Positions 37,835-47,171 of a stretch of 64,000 nucleotides of DNA are shown here, in pieces. The position numbers and the translations under genes were made by a program. How positions within the stretch are numbered: position 1 is the first letter of the stretch; every line of letters begins with the position of its first letter. This DNA comes from Bacteroidales bacterium (GTDB lineage Bacteria; Bacteroidota; Bacteroidia; Bacteroidales; UBA10428), in assembly GCA_016929525.1 (NCBI GenBank), contig JAFGIP010000041.1, positions 1-64,000 of the forward strand. The letters run 5' to 3'. The notes under the pieces were generated by a model that did no database searches, was not told where the DNA came from, and saw nothing but the letters and a program-made list of their open reading frames with translations.

Positions 37835-38647
37835 CTAACTTTCATTTAAACTGCCCGTCCGATATCCTTCCGGGTCGATTATTATATAACGGAATCCAAT
37901 TTTTTTCATAATGGTTAAAATTTCACTTCGGTTTTTATTATCACTTAATTTGTCAATCTGTTTTTTGTCAACCTCTATTTTTACTGTATCGTCATAATGC
38001 CTTGCACGTACATTTATAAATCCCCGATTAACGAGCTCTTCTTCAGCCATGTCAATCATTTGCAGTTTACGTTTACTAATCTCTTTACCATAGGAAATTC
38101 TTGTAGCAAGACATGCCAATGCCTCCTTATCCCAGGTTGGTAAACCATAGAACTTACTCAACTCTCTGATTTCTTTTTTTGTAAATCCGGCTTCCCTTAA
38201 CGGGCTTCTTACACCTTTTTCTTTCAAAGCTTTTGCACCAGGTCTGTAATCTTTAAGATCATCATGATTTGAGCCATCTGCAACATAAGAGTAACCTTCG
38301 TTTTGTGCAATTTGCATTATCACATCAAAGATAAAATGCTTACAGAAATAACACCTGTCAGTCGGATTTTCTTTAAATGCTTTATGATCAAGAATATCCA
38401 CCGGCTTTTTAATTATATCACAACCTATAAGTTTTATCGTTTCTTCAAATAAAAGCCTTTCTCTTTTAGGTTGTAACGGAGAATCGATATAGATGCCAAC
38501 AGCATTATTCCTCAGCATATCATGGGCAAGTTTAAGCAGAAGGCTGCTGTCAACCCCTCCGGAGAATGCAACTGCAACCGATTTCATTTCTCCCAGTATT
38601 TTCTCAATGTTCCCGATCTTATCACTAATAACTCTCGATAGCTTCAT
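37835..38647 (-). CDS. larE: LarE-type ATP-dependent sulfur transferase
   Basis: The 270-residue PP-loop enzyme makes the dithio form of the nickel-pincer nucleotide cofactor, used by LarA-type racemases. The PP-loop is SGGVDSS (29-35). The sacrificial cysteine position is occupied by C179 in ALACLATR. Two further cysteines, C99 and C102 in DRCYFCKH, match the pattern of LarE proteins reported to hold a [4Fe-4S] cluster that relays sulfur, in place of the single-Cys type of Lactobacillus. The partner genes larB and larC, and larA, are not in this window. It lies 49 bp after the iron alcohol dehydrogenase on the same strand, so it is probably co-transcribed with it. Confidence 0.88.
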   Translation of the reverse strand: MKLSRVISDKIGNIEKILGEMKSVAVAFSGGVDSSLLLKLAHDMLRNNAVGIYIDSPLQPKRERLLFEETIKLIGCDIIKKPVDILDHKAFKENPTDRCYFCKHFIFDVIMQIAQNEGYSYVADGSNHDDLKDYRPGAKALKEKGVRSPLREAGFTKKEIRELSKFYGLPTWDKEALACLATRISYGKEISKRKLQMIDMAEEELVNRGFINVRARHYDDTVKIEVDKKQIDKLSDNKNRSEILTIMKKIGFRYIIIDPEGYRTGSLNES

Positions 38648-38696
38648 ACATTAATTTTATCCCTATTTTATTAGACTACTCCGTTTAAGTATATTA

Positions 38697-39866
38697 CTAG
38701 CTACATCTTTCATGTAAGATCTCTTTCAGTTCTACCCTGCTGAATTTTGTCGGATGGTTTTTCAGTCCTGTCTGATCAATAATATCATCAAAATTATCTC
38801 TGGTTATTCCAAACTCAGATAAACTGGGTATGTTTAACTTTTCAATATATCCTTCTAATGTTTCCAAAAGCAAATCAATGCAATATTCATCAACCGGATT
38901 TTCTTTATCGGTAAAAAGTTTTCCAACCTGAACATATTTCCCCAGAATATTTTCACTATTCTGCTCCTGTAATTTTTCAATCGTTTTTCGATTTACAGCT
39001 CCCATAAGTGTACCGCATACTATTCCATGAGGCACAGGAAATAAACTTCCCAAGGGCTGTGCAAACCCATGACTTAAACCAAGACCTGCATTTGCCAGTG
39101 TTATTCCCGATAACATTGCAGCATATGCCATATCAGTTCTTGCCTTAATATCATTCCCATCTTCATAAGCTATAATTAAAGAGCGTGCTATTCTCTCTAA
39201 TCCTGAAAGTGCAAGAGCATCTGTCATTACATTCGCTTTAACAGATACAAAAGACTCCAACAGTTGAGTAAAAGCATCCATGCCGCTTGCAGCAGTTATT
39301 TCAGGCGGACATGCGACAGTAAGCTCCGGATCGACAATTGCAAAATCAGGCACGTAATTATCATGTCTCAGCGACTTTTTAAAACCTCCCGGCCCTGTTT
39401 CCGATAAAACTGCGTTTTTTGTTACCTCACTACCGGTGCCTGCTGTTGTTGGTATGGCAATGACAGGTAATTTATTTCCCGATGGAATTTTATTTCCAAC
39501 ACCTTCAAGATAATCTTTAACACTTCCGGATTCACAAAGCATCGCAGCCAATGCTTTTCCTGCATCCATAACGCTGCCACCTCCTATTGCAATTATCATA
39601 TCAACATCCTGATTTCTGAACTGGTCGGAAATTTCATTAATACGTTGAGGTGACGGTTCACCTTCAATTATCACACGATTCTTTATAAATGAACTCAATT
39701 GTTTGTTAATGCTTGCGGATATATTGCCAGATTCGAATGATTTTTTCCCTGTTACCAGCAATATTTTTCTTCCATATTTTGCAACGATAGCTTCCAGTTG
39801 ATTTATCGCACTGCAACCAAAAATAATTTTAGGTATACCAGAAAATTCAAATGCAAAACCAGACAT
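38697..39866 (-). CDS. iron-containing alcohol dehydrogenase
   Basis: This is a type III (Fe-dependent) NAD(P) alcohol dehydrogenase of about 389 residues, cytoplasmic, interconverting an alcohol and its aldehyde or ketone. The nucleotide-binding [11 protein letters not shown] and [11 protein letters not shown] are typical. The metal ligands appear in [12 protein letters not shown] (Asp), [13 protein letters not shown] and VPHGIVCG (His). I prefer the ATG at 39866, whose A overlaps the TAA of the upstream monooxygenase-like gene (TAATG); a second ATG lies two codons upstream at 39872. This overlap implies translational coupling. The substrate is unknown. Confidence 0.92.
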   Translation of the reverse strand: MSGFAFEFSGIPKIIFGCSAINQLEAIVAKYGRKILLVTGKKSFESGNISASINKQLSSFIKNRVIIEGEPSPQRINEISDQFRNQDVDMIIAIGGGSVMDAGKALAAMLCESGSVKDYLEGVGNKIPSGNKLPVIAIPTTAGTGSEVTKNAVLSETGPGGFKKSLRHDNYVPDFAIVDPELTVACPPEITAASGMDAFTQLLESFVSVKANVMTDALALSGLERIARSLIIAYEDGNDIKARTDMAYAAMLSGITLANAGLGLSHGFAQPLGSLFPVPHGIVCGTLMGAVNRKTIEKLQEQNSENILGKYVQVGKLFTDKENPVDEYCIDLLLETLEGYIEKLNIPSLSEFGITRDNFDDIIDQTGLKNHPTKFSRVELKEILHERCS

Positions 39867-40174
39867 TACCATTTCGATTTATCAGCAGGAAATAAAATAT
39901 TATGTTTCACACCCTCACGCGGTTTAAGCATCCAGTCGGCTACTGTTTCTCTCCATTTTAAATAATGATCCGTTTTTTTATGATCTGCAGCCGCGTCCTC
40001 AGACTCGTATGCTTCATAAAGAGTAAATTTAGAAGGATCACCAGCATCCTGCAGAATATCAAAGCGTAAATTACCCGGTTCGAGAACCGAATTTCTGTGA
40101 TTTTCTTCGCATGCTTTAACAAATGCATCTATGTGTTCCGGTTTAACCCAGACATGTACAAAAGTTACAATCAT
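39866..40174 (-). CDS. LsrG-like antibiotic-biosynthesis-monooxygenase-fold protein
   Basis: The 102-residue cytoplasmic protein has the ABM ferredoxin-like fold. The segments [19 protein letters not shown] and [19 protein letters not shown] match LsrG closely by my recall. LsrG is the isomerase that handles phosphorylated autoinducer-2 derived pentane-diones. Other members act as quinol monooxygenases, so the reaction is not fixed. It overlaps the start of the iron alcohol dehydrogenase (TAATG), and the two probably act in sequence on a small carbonyl compound. No lsrK, lsrF or lsr transporter genes are nearby. Confidence 0.82.
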   Translation of the reverse strand: MIVTFVHVWVKPEHIDAFVKACEENHRNSVLEPGNLRFDILQDAGDPSKFTLYEAYESEDAAADHKKTDHYLKWRETVADWMLKPREGVKHNILFPADKSKW

Positions 40175-40249
40175 ATCGTTAAATATTTTTAAGGTAAAAT
40201 TATAAAGAAATAGATATGAATTTAATTGAGGTAATTAAAGTAACAGAAC

Positions 40250-40804
40250 CTATCTTCTCCTGATATAATTTATTCCGGTATACAGAAAGGATGTTGTGAT
40301 AATTATTCCCGATAAAAAAGCAAAAATAATGGCAATATAGGCAGCGGCATAACTGGCATCTTCATGAATGCGGTAATATAACAGATCATATATCGGACGG
40401 AAAATAAGATAAATGCCAACAGTAATAAATAAAACATGAAAAATGATAAATAATATCCTTGCCAGCAATGAATTTTTAAGTATATAGCGCAATGTATAAC
40501 GTTCTGTTATGCCAGGTTTAGCATACCTGAAAGCGTTATCATGTGAAGGGTTTTTTTTATCCTTAATATCTCTGATTGTTTTATTTCGCGATCTTCTGAT
40601 TATTTCAATTTCTTCTTCGGTATACTGATGTTCTAATAAGTAATGATAGGCATTTTTTAAAATAATAAAATACTGACCAGCTTTATCTGAATCATTTAAA
40701 TCGGGATGTAATTCTTTGGCTGATTTTCTGAATGCAGCTTTTATCACTTCTTCACTGGAGCCTGGCCGAACCCCTAATATTTTACAGCATGCAAAATACA
40801 CCAT
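40250..40804 (-). CDS. membrane-anchored J-domain protein
   Basis: The 184-residue protein begins with a J domain (CKILGVRPGSSEEVIKAAFRKSAKELHPDLN; the HPD motif is at residues 33-35), which stimulates DnaK-type chaperones. After a charged linker come two hydrophobic helices (about 112-135 and 150-175) that would tether it to the inner membrane with the J domain in the cytoplasm. There is no zinc or client-binding domain of classical DnaJ. It is 75 bp upstream of the LsrG-like gene on the same strand and may head that unit. Confidence 0.82.
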   Translation of the reverse strand: MVYFACCKILGVRPGSSEEVIKAAFRKSAKELHPDLNDSDKAGQYFIILKNAYHYLLEHQYTEEEIEIIRRSRNKTIRDIKDKKNPSHDNAFRYAKPGITERYTLRYILKNSLLARILFIIFHVLFITVGIYLIFRPIYDLLYYRIHEDASYAAAYIAIIFAFLSGIIITTSFLYTGINYIRRR

Positions 40805-40984
40805 TCTAATTTTCTCAGAGCGACATATCGTTCTGATGATTAAGATACTAAATAAATATCACAATTTTACTTATTTTTTAAATATACGGAACCTTGTTGT
40901 ACAGCAAAATATAAAACTTAAAGATATACTTCGGTTAGGTATATCATCTGAATTTATTTTTAGAAAATACATATAAATTTATAT

Positions 40985-41977
40985 TCAGTTCACAGGGTAA
41001 TATACATTCATTTTCCATTCACTTGTATCTTTCACTTCTTCCGGGTTGTTTAAATACTCTTCCCAGGGATTCCCGTTCAACTCAAGATTATTTTCTCCAA
41101 TGAATTCACTGATCGCAGTATGAGGCTTTTTGCTGTCATACCTTCCCCAATGGGTGACCATAGCAGCTTTTCCTTCCTGCATTTCGATATATTTTATTTT
41201 TCCATATGTCCATATTTTCTTTTCAACCGGGAAGCCAACTGCAAAAGTGCTGACTCCACCTGGTACCCATTTATAATAAATAGTGAAAGGATAACCTGTA
41301 ATAACAATATTTTTTTTCTGAACATATGTCTGCAAAGCTCCAAACATCTCAGCCATTTTTTGAGGTATATCCGAAACAGAAGCCGAATCAGTTATAACAA
41401 CTGAATGTCTTTTTTCAAGATTTACCAACTGAATATCGGAGAATCTGCTTAAGCGAAATGATTCACACTCTGCTTTCAGGTCTTTTAAACCTTTATTGAA
41501 AGATTCAACGAGAACATTTTTAAATAACACCATAAAATAACGCTCAAAGTATTTTAAGTCATGACTGTCAAACCCCCATTTTACGCTTGTCGAATTACCA
41601 TTATCTATAAATGTCCATGGTGCATAGGCAGAGCCCTCTCCTTCAAATTTCAGCAAAACCCGGATAAATTCATTTGGCCTGCTTTCTGTTATTTCCATAC
41701 TGCCGCTGCCCGAATTATCACTAATCCAGCTATATTTGGCCCCAACACCAGAGGGAACTTCATTGTATGTCATCACCATGGACGTATCCGCTTTATACCA
41801 TGGCGACCATTTTTCCCAGCTTTTTAATGTGTTAACCTGTTCAAATACAATTTCAGGCTTAGCGTAGATTTTAATTGAAGATTCCAGGTGGGCTTCTTTC
41901 GGCATAAAAATTCCTGCCAAAAGGATTATAGCTATTATAATAACAAAAGCATAAAGGATTTTAAGAAGAAATTTCAT
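40985..41977 (-). CDS. membrane-anchored SRPBCC/GyrI-like protein
   Basis: The 330-residue protein has an N-terminal transmembrane segment (LYAFVIIIAIILLAGIFM). An SRPBCC (START-like) domain of about 140 residues follows, with the characteristic SIKIYAKPEIVFEQVNTLKSWEKWSPW and FIDNGNSTSVKW. The C-terminal part resembles a GyrI-like small-molecule-binding domain (AVGFPVEKKI, AMVTHWGRYD, ISEFIGENNLELNGNPWEEYL). This pairing is common in Bacteroidota for ligand-binding proteins with no known reaction. It lies 180 bp upstream of the J-domain gene in the same direction; operon membership uncertain. Confidence 0.83.
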   Translation of the reverse strand: MKFLLKILYAFVIIIAIILLAGIFMPKEAHLESSIKIYAKPEIVFEQVNTLKSWEKWSPWYKADTSMVMTYNEVPSGVGAKYSWISDNSGSGSMEITESRPNEFIRVLLKFEGEGSAYAPWTFIDNGNSTSVKWGFDSHDLKYFERYFMVLFKNVLVESFNKGLKDLKAECESFRLSRFSDIQLVNLEKRHSVVITDSASVSDIPQKMAEMFGALQTYVQKKNIVITGYPFTIYYKWVPGGVSTFAVGFPVEKKIWTYGKIKYIEMQEGKAAMVTHWGRYDSKKPHTAISEFIGENNLELNGNPWEEYLNNPEEVKDTSEWKMNVYYPVN

Positions 41978-42146
41978 GATTGCAGAGTTTAGATTAGTAA
42001 TGTGATAAAACTAAATTACTATAATTGATGCGATTAAAAAATTTCTGTTTTAAAAGCAACAAACCCGCATTTCATAAGTTCATAGGACTGATAAAATAAT
42101 TTGTACATCTTATTCCATTTATCGATGTTTGTAAATAAAACCTGAA

Positions 42147-43091
42147 ATGAAAGCTGTTGTAATCCGCAAATTCGGATCTCATGATGTTTTTGAGCTGGAT
42201 GATCTTCCTGAACCGGAAATAACTAATAAAGAGGTACTTATTCGTGTTATTTCAGGAAGTATAAATCCGATCGATTACAAACAACGAAAAGGAAACCATA
42301 AATATATTATGGGATCTGATTTTCCGATTGTCCTTGGATACGATGTTGCAGGAACAGTAATAAAAACAGGAGATAAAGTCAGTAACCTTAAACCAGGAGA
42401 CAGAGTATGCGGAGTGCTGTATGGAAATAAATATGGTGGTGGTCTGCAGGAAATGGCCAAAGGAAAAGAAAATTGTTTCTCGGTGATTCCGGATGGTATT
42501 GACCATATAAAATCTGCAGCACTGCCTATGGCCGGGTTAACTGCTTTGCAGGCACTGAGGGACAAGGGTAATATCAAGAAAAAAGATAAAATACTTATCA
42601 TTGGTGCTGCAGGAGGGGTTGGTCATTTAGCAGTTCAGATAGCAAATATTTTTGAAGCAGAAGTTTATGCTGTCAGCAGTAGTCGACATCACAAATTCTT
42701 AAATCGGCTCGAGCCATTCAGTATTATAGATTATCAAAAAGAAAACATACTTGAACTAAAAGAACGTTTTCAAATCATTTTCGACGTTGTAGGGAAATAT
42801 TCATTTTTAAAAATGAAGCAGTTACTTGTTCCCGGTGGTATCTACATCAACACCCTTCCTCGACCTAAAATACTGGCGCACAAACTCCTTAGTATATTCA
42901 CTAAAAAGAAAAAAGTAAAAACATTGCTTATGCGTCCTGTTCCTTCCGATTTAGAATTATTATTAGAATGGGTTCATGAGAAGAAAATGAGTATAAAGAT
43001 CGATCGTGAATTCGCACTCGATGATATTTCCCTCGCACATAAATATATTGAAGAAGGGCATACAGAAGGGAAAATACTGGTTCGTTATTAA
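42147..43091 (+). CDS. MDR-family NAD(P)-dependent oxidoreductase
   Basis: The 314-residue enzyme belongs to the medium-chain reductase superfamily without the structural zinc lobe, like quinone oxidoreductases. The GroES-like N-terminal half shows MKAVVIRKFGSHDVFEL, SGSINPIDYKQRKG and GYDVAGTVIKTGDKV. The Rossmann half shows IIGAAGGVGHLAVQIA. It should reduce a quinone, enone or aldehyde using NADPH in the cytoplasm. It starts the plus-strand run after a divergent region, and its stop lies 20 bp before the penicillin-binding protein start, so the two may be co-transcribed. Confidence 0.9.
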   Translation: MKAVVIRKFGSHDVFELDDLPEPEITNKEVLIRVISGSINPIDYKQRKGNHKYIMGSDFPIVLGYDVAGTVIKTGDKVSNLKPGDRVCGVLYGNKYGGGLQEMAKGKENCFSVIPDGIDHIKSAALPMAGLTALQALRDKGNIKKKDKILIIGAAGGVGHLAVQIANIFEAEVYAVSSSRHHKFLNRLEPFSIIDYQKENILELKERFQIIFDVVGKYSFLKMKQLLVPGGIYINTLPRPKILAHKLLSIFTKKKKVKTLLMRPVPSDLELLLEWVHEKKMSIKIDREFALDDISLAHKYIEEGHTEGKILVRY

Positions 43092-43111
43092 ACAAACTTC
43101 AAATAAATTTT

Positions 43112-45451
43112 ATGGCCCCAAAGAAAAAACCATTGAAGAGGAAGACAGCTGGTAAAAGGAAAGGTAAACGTTCAAATAAGAATACTAAAAGGACTATCCT
43201 GAAAGGCCTGATATATTTAATACTTCTTGTATTTATAATTTCTTTTCTCTTTTATTCAGTAATCATCCTGGGTATGTTTGGAGCCATTCCCTCCAGACAA
43301 AAGTTGGCAAATATTAATAATTACATTGCCTCAGAAGTATATTCATCTGACAATTATCTCCTCGGAAGATATTATTTTCAAAACCGAACAAATACAAGTA
43401 TTGAAGATGTTCCCGATTTCTTTATAAATGCCTTAGTTGCAACTGAGGATGCTCGTTTTTATTCACATAAAGGAATAGATGCAAGAAGTTCACTTCGTGT
43501 TCTTATAAAATCAATATTATTATTTAATAAAAGTTCCGGCGGAGGAAGCACTATCACGCAACAGCTGGCAAAGAATCTATATCCGAGAAAATCATTGGGA
43601 ATCTTTACATTACCTGTAGCCAAGATAAAAGAAATGATAATTGCAACGCGATTCGAAAAAGTATATACAAAAAGTGAAATTCTGGAACTCTATCTGAATA
43701 CCGTTACATTTGGAGAAAACACTTACGGTCTGGAAACTGGTGCTCTTGTATTCTTTAATAAAAAACCTTCTGAACTGCTTCCGGAGGAGTCAGCAATGCT
43801 CGTAGGAATGTTAAAAGGTACAACGGATTATAATCCAAGGAATAATTATGATCTTGCCCTCCAACGAAGAAACCTGGTTTTATCCCAGATGGTAAAATAT
43901 AAATATATTTCGAAGGAAGAATATAATTCCCTTATAAATACTCCTGTTAAACTGAACTATCGCCAGCTTAAACATGATGAAGGTCCGGCACCATATTTAA
44001 GAGAATATCTCAGGCACCTGTTGCACAAATGGGCTGAAAATAATCCGAAGCCTGACGGAACCAAGTACAATATATATACCGATGGATTAAAGATATATAC
44101 TACAATCGATTACAGACTGCAATCCTATGCCGAAAAGGCCGTAAAAAAACACATGGCCGTATTACAGTCTGAGTTTGACAGCCACTGGAAAGGAAAAGAA
44201 CCCTGGAAAAGAAACCCTCAGTATGCAATGAATCAGATAAAGCAAAGTAAACCCTATAAAAAATACTCGAAAGAAAAGTTAAGTGAAAGTGATATAATGG
44301 AAAAAATGAATACCAAAATTGAAACTAAAGTGTTCACCTGGAATGGTGATAAAAATCTTTCAATATCACCTATCGACTCAGTGTTACACCATTTTGCAAT
44401 GCTTCAAACCGGATTTATTTCAATGGAGAGCAAAAGCGGGTTTATAAAAGCCTGGGTAGGTGGTATCGATTACCGATATTTTAAATACGATCATGTAACA
44501 TCGCATCGTCAGGCCGGTTCAACATTCAAGCCTCTTGTATATGCAGAAGCACTTGAAAACGGAATTTCTCCCTGCGACTTCTTTGCAAACGACAGTGCTG
44601 TTTATACCGGTTTCGATAACTGGGTACCCCGTAATGCAGACAGAAAATACGGAGGGTACTATTCGGTAAAAGGTGCACTTATACATTCTGTAAATACCGT
44701 TAGTGTTAACCTGCTAATGCAGACGGGAATTAAAAAGGTAAAAGAACTCACTGATAAATTAGGCTTCACAGGCGATATTCCCCTGGTTCCGTCTTTAGCT
44801 CTGGGCACCGGAACTGTATCTATTTTTGAACTTATAAAGGCTTACTCTCTTTTTTCAAATGAAGGCAAATATGTTAATCCCGTAATCGTACGCAGAATTG
44901 AAGATAAAGAAGGAAATGTTCTTTATACAGGAGGACCACTTGTTAGTAAAGAAACTCTGATTTCTAAACAAACATGTGATGATATTACAGCCATTCTGTG
45001 CAATGTTGTAAATAATGGAACTGCATCTTCACTGCGGACAGTTTATGGAATTAAAAGTGATATAGCCGGGAAAACAGGAACAACACAAAACCATACCGAT
45101 GGATGGTTTGTAGGTTATACTCCTGATTTAATAACTGCCGTATGGGTAGGAGGTGATAATCCGGTAGTACGATTCCAGTCACTTACGTATGGACAAGGTA
45201 GTCACATGGCTCTTCCAATTTTCGCTTACTATATGAAACAAGTATATTCCGACCCTGTTTACCGTGTTTTAATAAACTCAAGATTTAATATCTCTGAAGA
45301 GACAAAGGTCAGGCTGGACTGTGAAGATTTCCATGAAAAGAAATATGATTCGATACAAGATTTTTTTGATATAAAGCATGAATCAATTAGAAGTATAATA
45401 AGAAGAGTATTTGGAAGAAAGAGAAATAAAAGAAAAAATGACCAGGATTGA
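43112..45451 (+). CDS. bifunctional class A penicillin-binding protein
   Basis: The 779-residue inner-membrane enzyme polymerises and cross-links peptidoglycan. A very basic cytoplasmic tail (1-30) and one membrane helix (32-55) precede a GT51 transglycosylase with ATEDARFYSHKGID (catalytic E112) and GGGSTITQQLAKN. The transpeptidase follows with the S-x-x-K serine S470 and K473 (HRQAGSTFKP), the SxN motif S526-V-N528 and KTGTTQNHTDGW. A long helical insert (about 345-400) separates the two catalytic domains. It resembles PBP1A of Bacteroidota. A short ORF begins within its last codons. Confidence 0.94.
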   Translation: MAPKKKPLKRKTAGKRKGKRSNKNTKRTILKGLIYLILLVFIISFLFYSVIILGMFGAIPSRQKLANINNYIASEVYSSDNYLLGRYYFQNRTNTSIEDVPDFFINALVATEDARFYSHKGIDARSSLRVLIKSILLFNKSSGGGSTITQQLAKNLYPRKSLGIFTLPVAKIKEMIIATRFEKVYTKSEILELYLNTVTFGENTYGLETGALVFFNKKPSELLPEESAMLVGMLKGTTDYNPRNNYDLALQRRNLVLSQMVKYKYISKEEYNSLINTPVKLNYRQLKHDEGPAPYLREYLRHLLHKWAENNPKPDGTKYNIYTDGLKIYTTIDYRLQSYAEKAVKKHMAVLQSEFDSHWKGKEPWKRNPQYAMNQIKQSKPYKKYSKEKLSESDIMEKMNTKIETKVFTWNGDKNLSISPIDSVLHHFAMLQTGFISMESKSGFIKAWVGGIDYRYFKYDHVTSHRQAGSTFKPLVYAEALENGISPCDFFANDSAVYTGFDNWVPRNADRKYGGYYSVKGALIHSVNTVSVNLLMQTGIKKVKELTDKLGFTGDIPLVPSLALGTGTVSIFELIKAYSLFSNEGKYVNPVIVRRIEDKEGNVLYTGGPLVSKETLISKQTCDDITAILCNVVNNGTASSLRTVYGIKSDIAGKTGTTQNHTDGWFVGYTPDLITAVWVGGDNPVVRFQSLTYGQGSHMALPIFAYYMKQVYSDPVYRVLINSRFNISEETKVRLDCEDFHEKKYDSIQDFFDIKHESIRSIIRRVFGRKRNKRKNDQD

Positions 45452-45845
45452 TTTAAGAATGAACCATGCAAAAATAAAGATAACATCAGGTAGTTTCATT
45501 TTTGAAGCAGAACTTTGTAAATCAACCACTGCAGAAGTAATCATAGAGAATTTGCCTTTTAAAGGAAAAGCCACCTTATGGGGTGAAGAGATATACTTTA
45601 GCATTCCCGTGTTTATAGAAGAGGAAAACACTTCCAGAGTTATACTGGATCCGGGTGAGATCGGATACTGGCCTGCAGGACAGGCATTTTGTATTTTCTT
45701 TGGCCCAACTCCTGTCAGTAAAGGTAAAGAATCACGGGCATATAGTGCTGTTAATGTATTTGGAAAGATATCGGGCGACTTATCAAATTTGAAAAATATA
45801 AAAGCAGGTTCTGATATCACGGTTACTCTGATTCAGAAACAATAA
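45438..45845 (+). CDS. TM1367-like cyclophilin-fold protein
   Basis: The protein of about 135 residues resembles the cyclophilin-like family typified by TM1367: HAKIKITSGSFIFEAELC, a strand-turn with NLPFKGKATLWGEEIYFSIPV, then GEIGYWPAGQAFCIFFGPTPVS. These proteins have the cyclophilin barrel but often lack the catalytic Arg of true prolyl isomerases, so activity is not assured. I start at the ATG at 45438, overlapping the end of the penicillin-binding protein by 14 nt; another ATG at 45459 lies beyond it. The overlap implies co-transcription, and a hairpin with a T-run follows at 45869. Confidence 0.8.
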   Translation: MTRIDLRMNHAKIKITSGSFIFEAELCKSTTAEVIIENLPFKGKATLWGEEIYFSIPVFIEEENTSRVILDPGEIGYWPAGQAFCIFFGPTPVSKGKESRAYSAVNVFGKISGDLSNLKNIKAGSDITVTLIQKQ

Positions 45846-45868
45846 CAAAGATCATCACTTTAAATGAG

Positions 45869-45902
45869 GGATATCATTATTCAAGCTAAGTATATCCTTT
45901 TT
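45869..45902 (+). terminator. hairpin terminator after the cyclophilin-like gene
   Basis: GGATAT (45869-45874) and ATATCC (45892-45897) pair around a 17-nt loop, directly followed by TTTTT. The stem is short, but the position 24 bases after the stop codon fits termination of the upstream operon. Confidence 0.45.
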
Positions 45903-45993
45903 ATTAGCTTTATATTAGTAACCGGTTAGATAATATTTTAGTATTCTGAAATATAGTTGAGCCTTCTTTCATCCTTATACTTCTTCTACTCAG

Positions 45994-46021
45994 CCTCAAG
46001 ATTAAATCTTGAGGTTTTTTT
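45994..46021 (+). terminator. terminator-like hairpin in the leader of the molybdenum cofactor operon
   Basis: CCTCAAGA (45994-46001) and TCTTGAGG (46007-46014) form a perfect 8-bp stem with a 5-nt loop, followed by a run of seven T. It ends only about 30 bases before the mobA start. Another small hairpin TATTAG/CTAATA (46023-46040) fills most of that gap. With no room for a promoter after it, this looks like a transcription attenuator rather than the end of the previous gene, which already has a hairpin at 45869. Confidence 0.6.
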
Positions 46022-46051
46022 ATATTAGTATCTTCTAATACAAGTGGCATT

Positions 46052-46618
46052 TTGAATAAAAGCAGAATTACAGGCATCATACTTTCCGGAGGAAAAAGCC
46101 GGCGTATGGGAGCTAAAAAAGCATTCCTTAATTATAGAGGAAAACCTTTAATCGAATATTCTGTAGATATACTTGAGAGATATTGCAGTGAAATCTTAAT
46201 TAGTGCGAATGAACCCGGATATGACGAGTATGGTTATAAAGTCATAGAGGATAAAATAAAAAATATAGGCCCTGTTGGTGGAATTCTTAGTACTGTTGAA
46301 GAATGTCATAATGATAATTTTCTGGTAACAGCATGCGATATACCGGAAATCGATGAAAACTTAATTTCAGATATCGCGGGTGCACTGAAGCAAAATGATT
46401 TGGTAATCCTTATAGATAAGGAAAATAAAATCCACCCATTACCGTTTGCAGGTAATAAAAAAATAATTTCAGAGTTAAATAAACAAATCAGATCTAATAA
46501 TTATAAATTACATGAACTTTTAAGGTCAGTGTTGAATAACGGAAGTTTTAAGGTTGAAACTATACTGATCGGTGCCGGTTTAAAAAATATAAATACTAAG
46601 GAGGATCTGATACAATGA
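46052..46618 (+). CDS. mobA: molybdenum cofactor guanylyltransferase
   Basis: The 188-residue cytoplasmic enzyme attaches GMP to molybdopterin to make the guanine dinucleotide cofactor required by DMSO-reductase-family enzymes, such as the one at 53952. The GTP-binding N-terminus ITGIILSGGKSRRMGAKKA, NIGPVGGIL and the metal-binding VTACDIPEI are all typical. The frame has no usable ATG: the first in-frame Met lies within SRRMG, so a TTG at 46052 must start translation. The gene heads the operon mobA - MobB-like - moeA - moaC and overlaps the next gene by ATGA. A terminator-like hairpin lies just upstream. Confidence 0.9.
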   Translation: MNKSRITGIILSGGKSRRMGAKKAFLNYRGKPLIEYSVDILERYCSEILISANEPGYDEYGYKVIEDKIKNIGPVGGILSTVEECHNDNFLVTACDIPEIDENLISDIAGALKQNDLVILIDKENKIHPLPFAGNKKIISELNKQIRSNNYKLHELLRSVLNNGSFKVETILIGAGLKNINTKEDLIQ

Positions 46619-47166
46619 ATCTACCGGAATTCAAAAATATATTATCAGTTTTTGGTGAAGGCAGAAATACAGGAAAAACCGTACTTGCGTGTAATATAAT
46701 AACCAAATTCAGTCGTGAACACGATATTTATGCATTTAAAATTTCACCTCATAAACATAGCAGCCATGGTAATTCCGAACTGATCTATTCTGAACAGGAT
46801 ATTTCAGTTTATGAAGAAAAAGATAGACAATCAGGCAAAGATAGTTCACGCATGCTTCTGGCCGGAGCTGAAAGATCATGGTTTTTGGAGGTGCCACACG
46901 AAAAAGTGATGAGTGGTTTAAATCATATATTTTCACTTGTCGGCGATAACAGGCTTTTTGTTTGTGAATCAGGTTTTATCCGGGAATTTATTAAACCTGG
47001 CGTATCTTTTTATGTAAGGAACTTTGACTGTCAGAAAGTGAATACAGAAAAGAAAAGTTACATTGCAATGGCCGACAGGATTGTTAACTTTACACAAAAC
47101 AGTTTTGATATTGATTTAGATAATCTGGAAATTAAAGAAAATACCTGGTTTTTCAACGATAAATAA
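46615..47166 (+). CDS. MobB-like P-loop protein, degenerate Walker A
   Basis: The 183-residue protein sits between mobA and moeA, the usual place of mobB. The N-terminus FGEGRNTGKTVLACNII is Walker A-like, but the expected first glycine of GxxxxGKT is Glu. The following VFKISPHKH-like stretch (YAFKISPHKHSSHGN) resembles the KHHxH region of MobB. MobB proteins bind GTP and aid guanine dinucleotide formation with MobA. The remainder shows little that I can place. It overlaps mobA by ATGA and ends 5 bp before moeA. Confidence 0.55.
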   Translation: MNLPEFKNILSVFGEGRNTGKTVLACNIITKFSREHDIYAFKISPHKHSSHGNSELIYSEQDISVYEEKDRQSGKDSSRMLLAGAERSWFLEVPHEKVMSGLNHIFSLVGDNRLFVCESGFIREFIKPGVSFYVRNFDCQKVNTEKKSYIAMADRIVNFTQNSFDIDLDNLEIKENTWFFNDK

Positions 47167-47171
47167 CTTAT

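Noticed and set aside
37835-38647. LarE considered as proof of a lactate racemase system here
   Set aside because: larA, larB and larC are not in the window, so only the sulfur transferase can be claimed.
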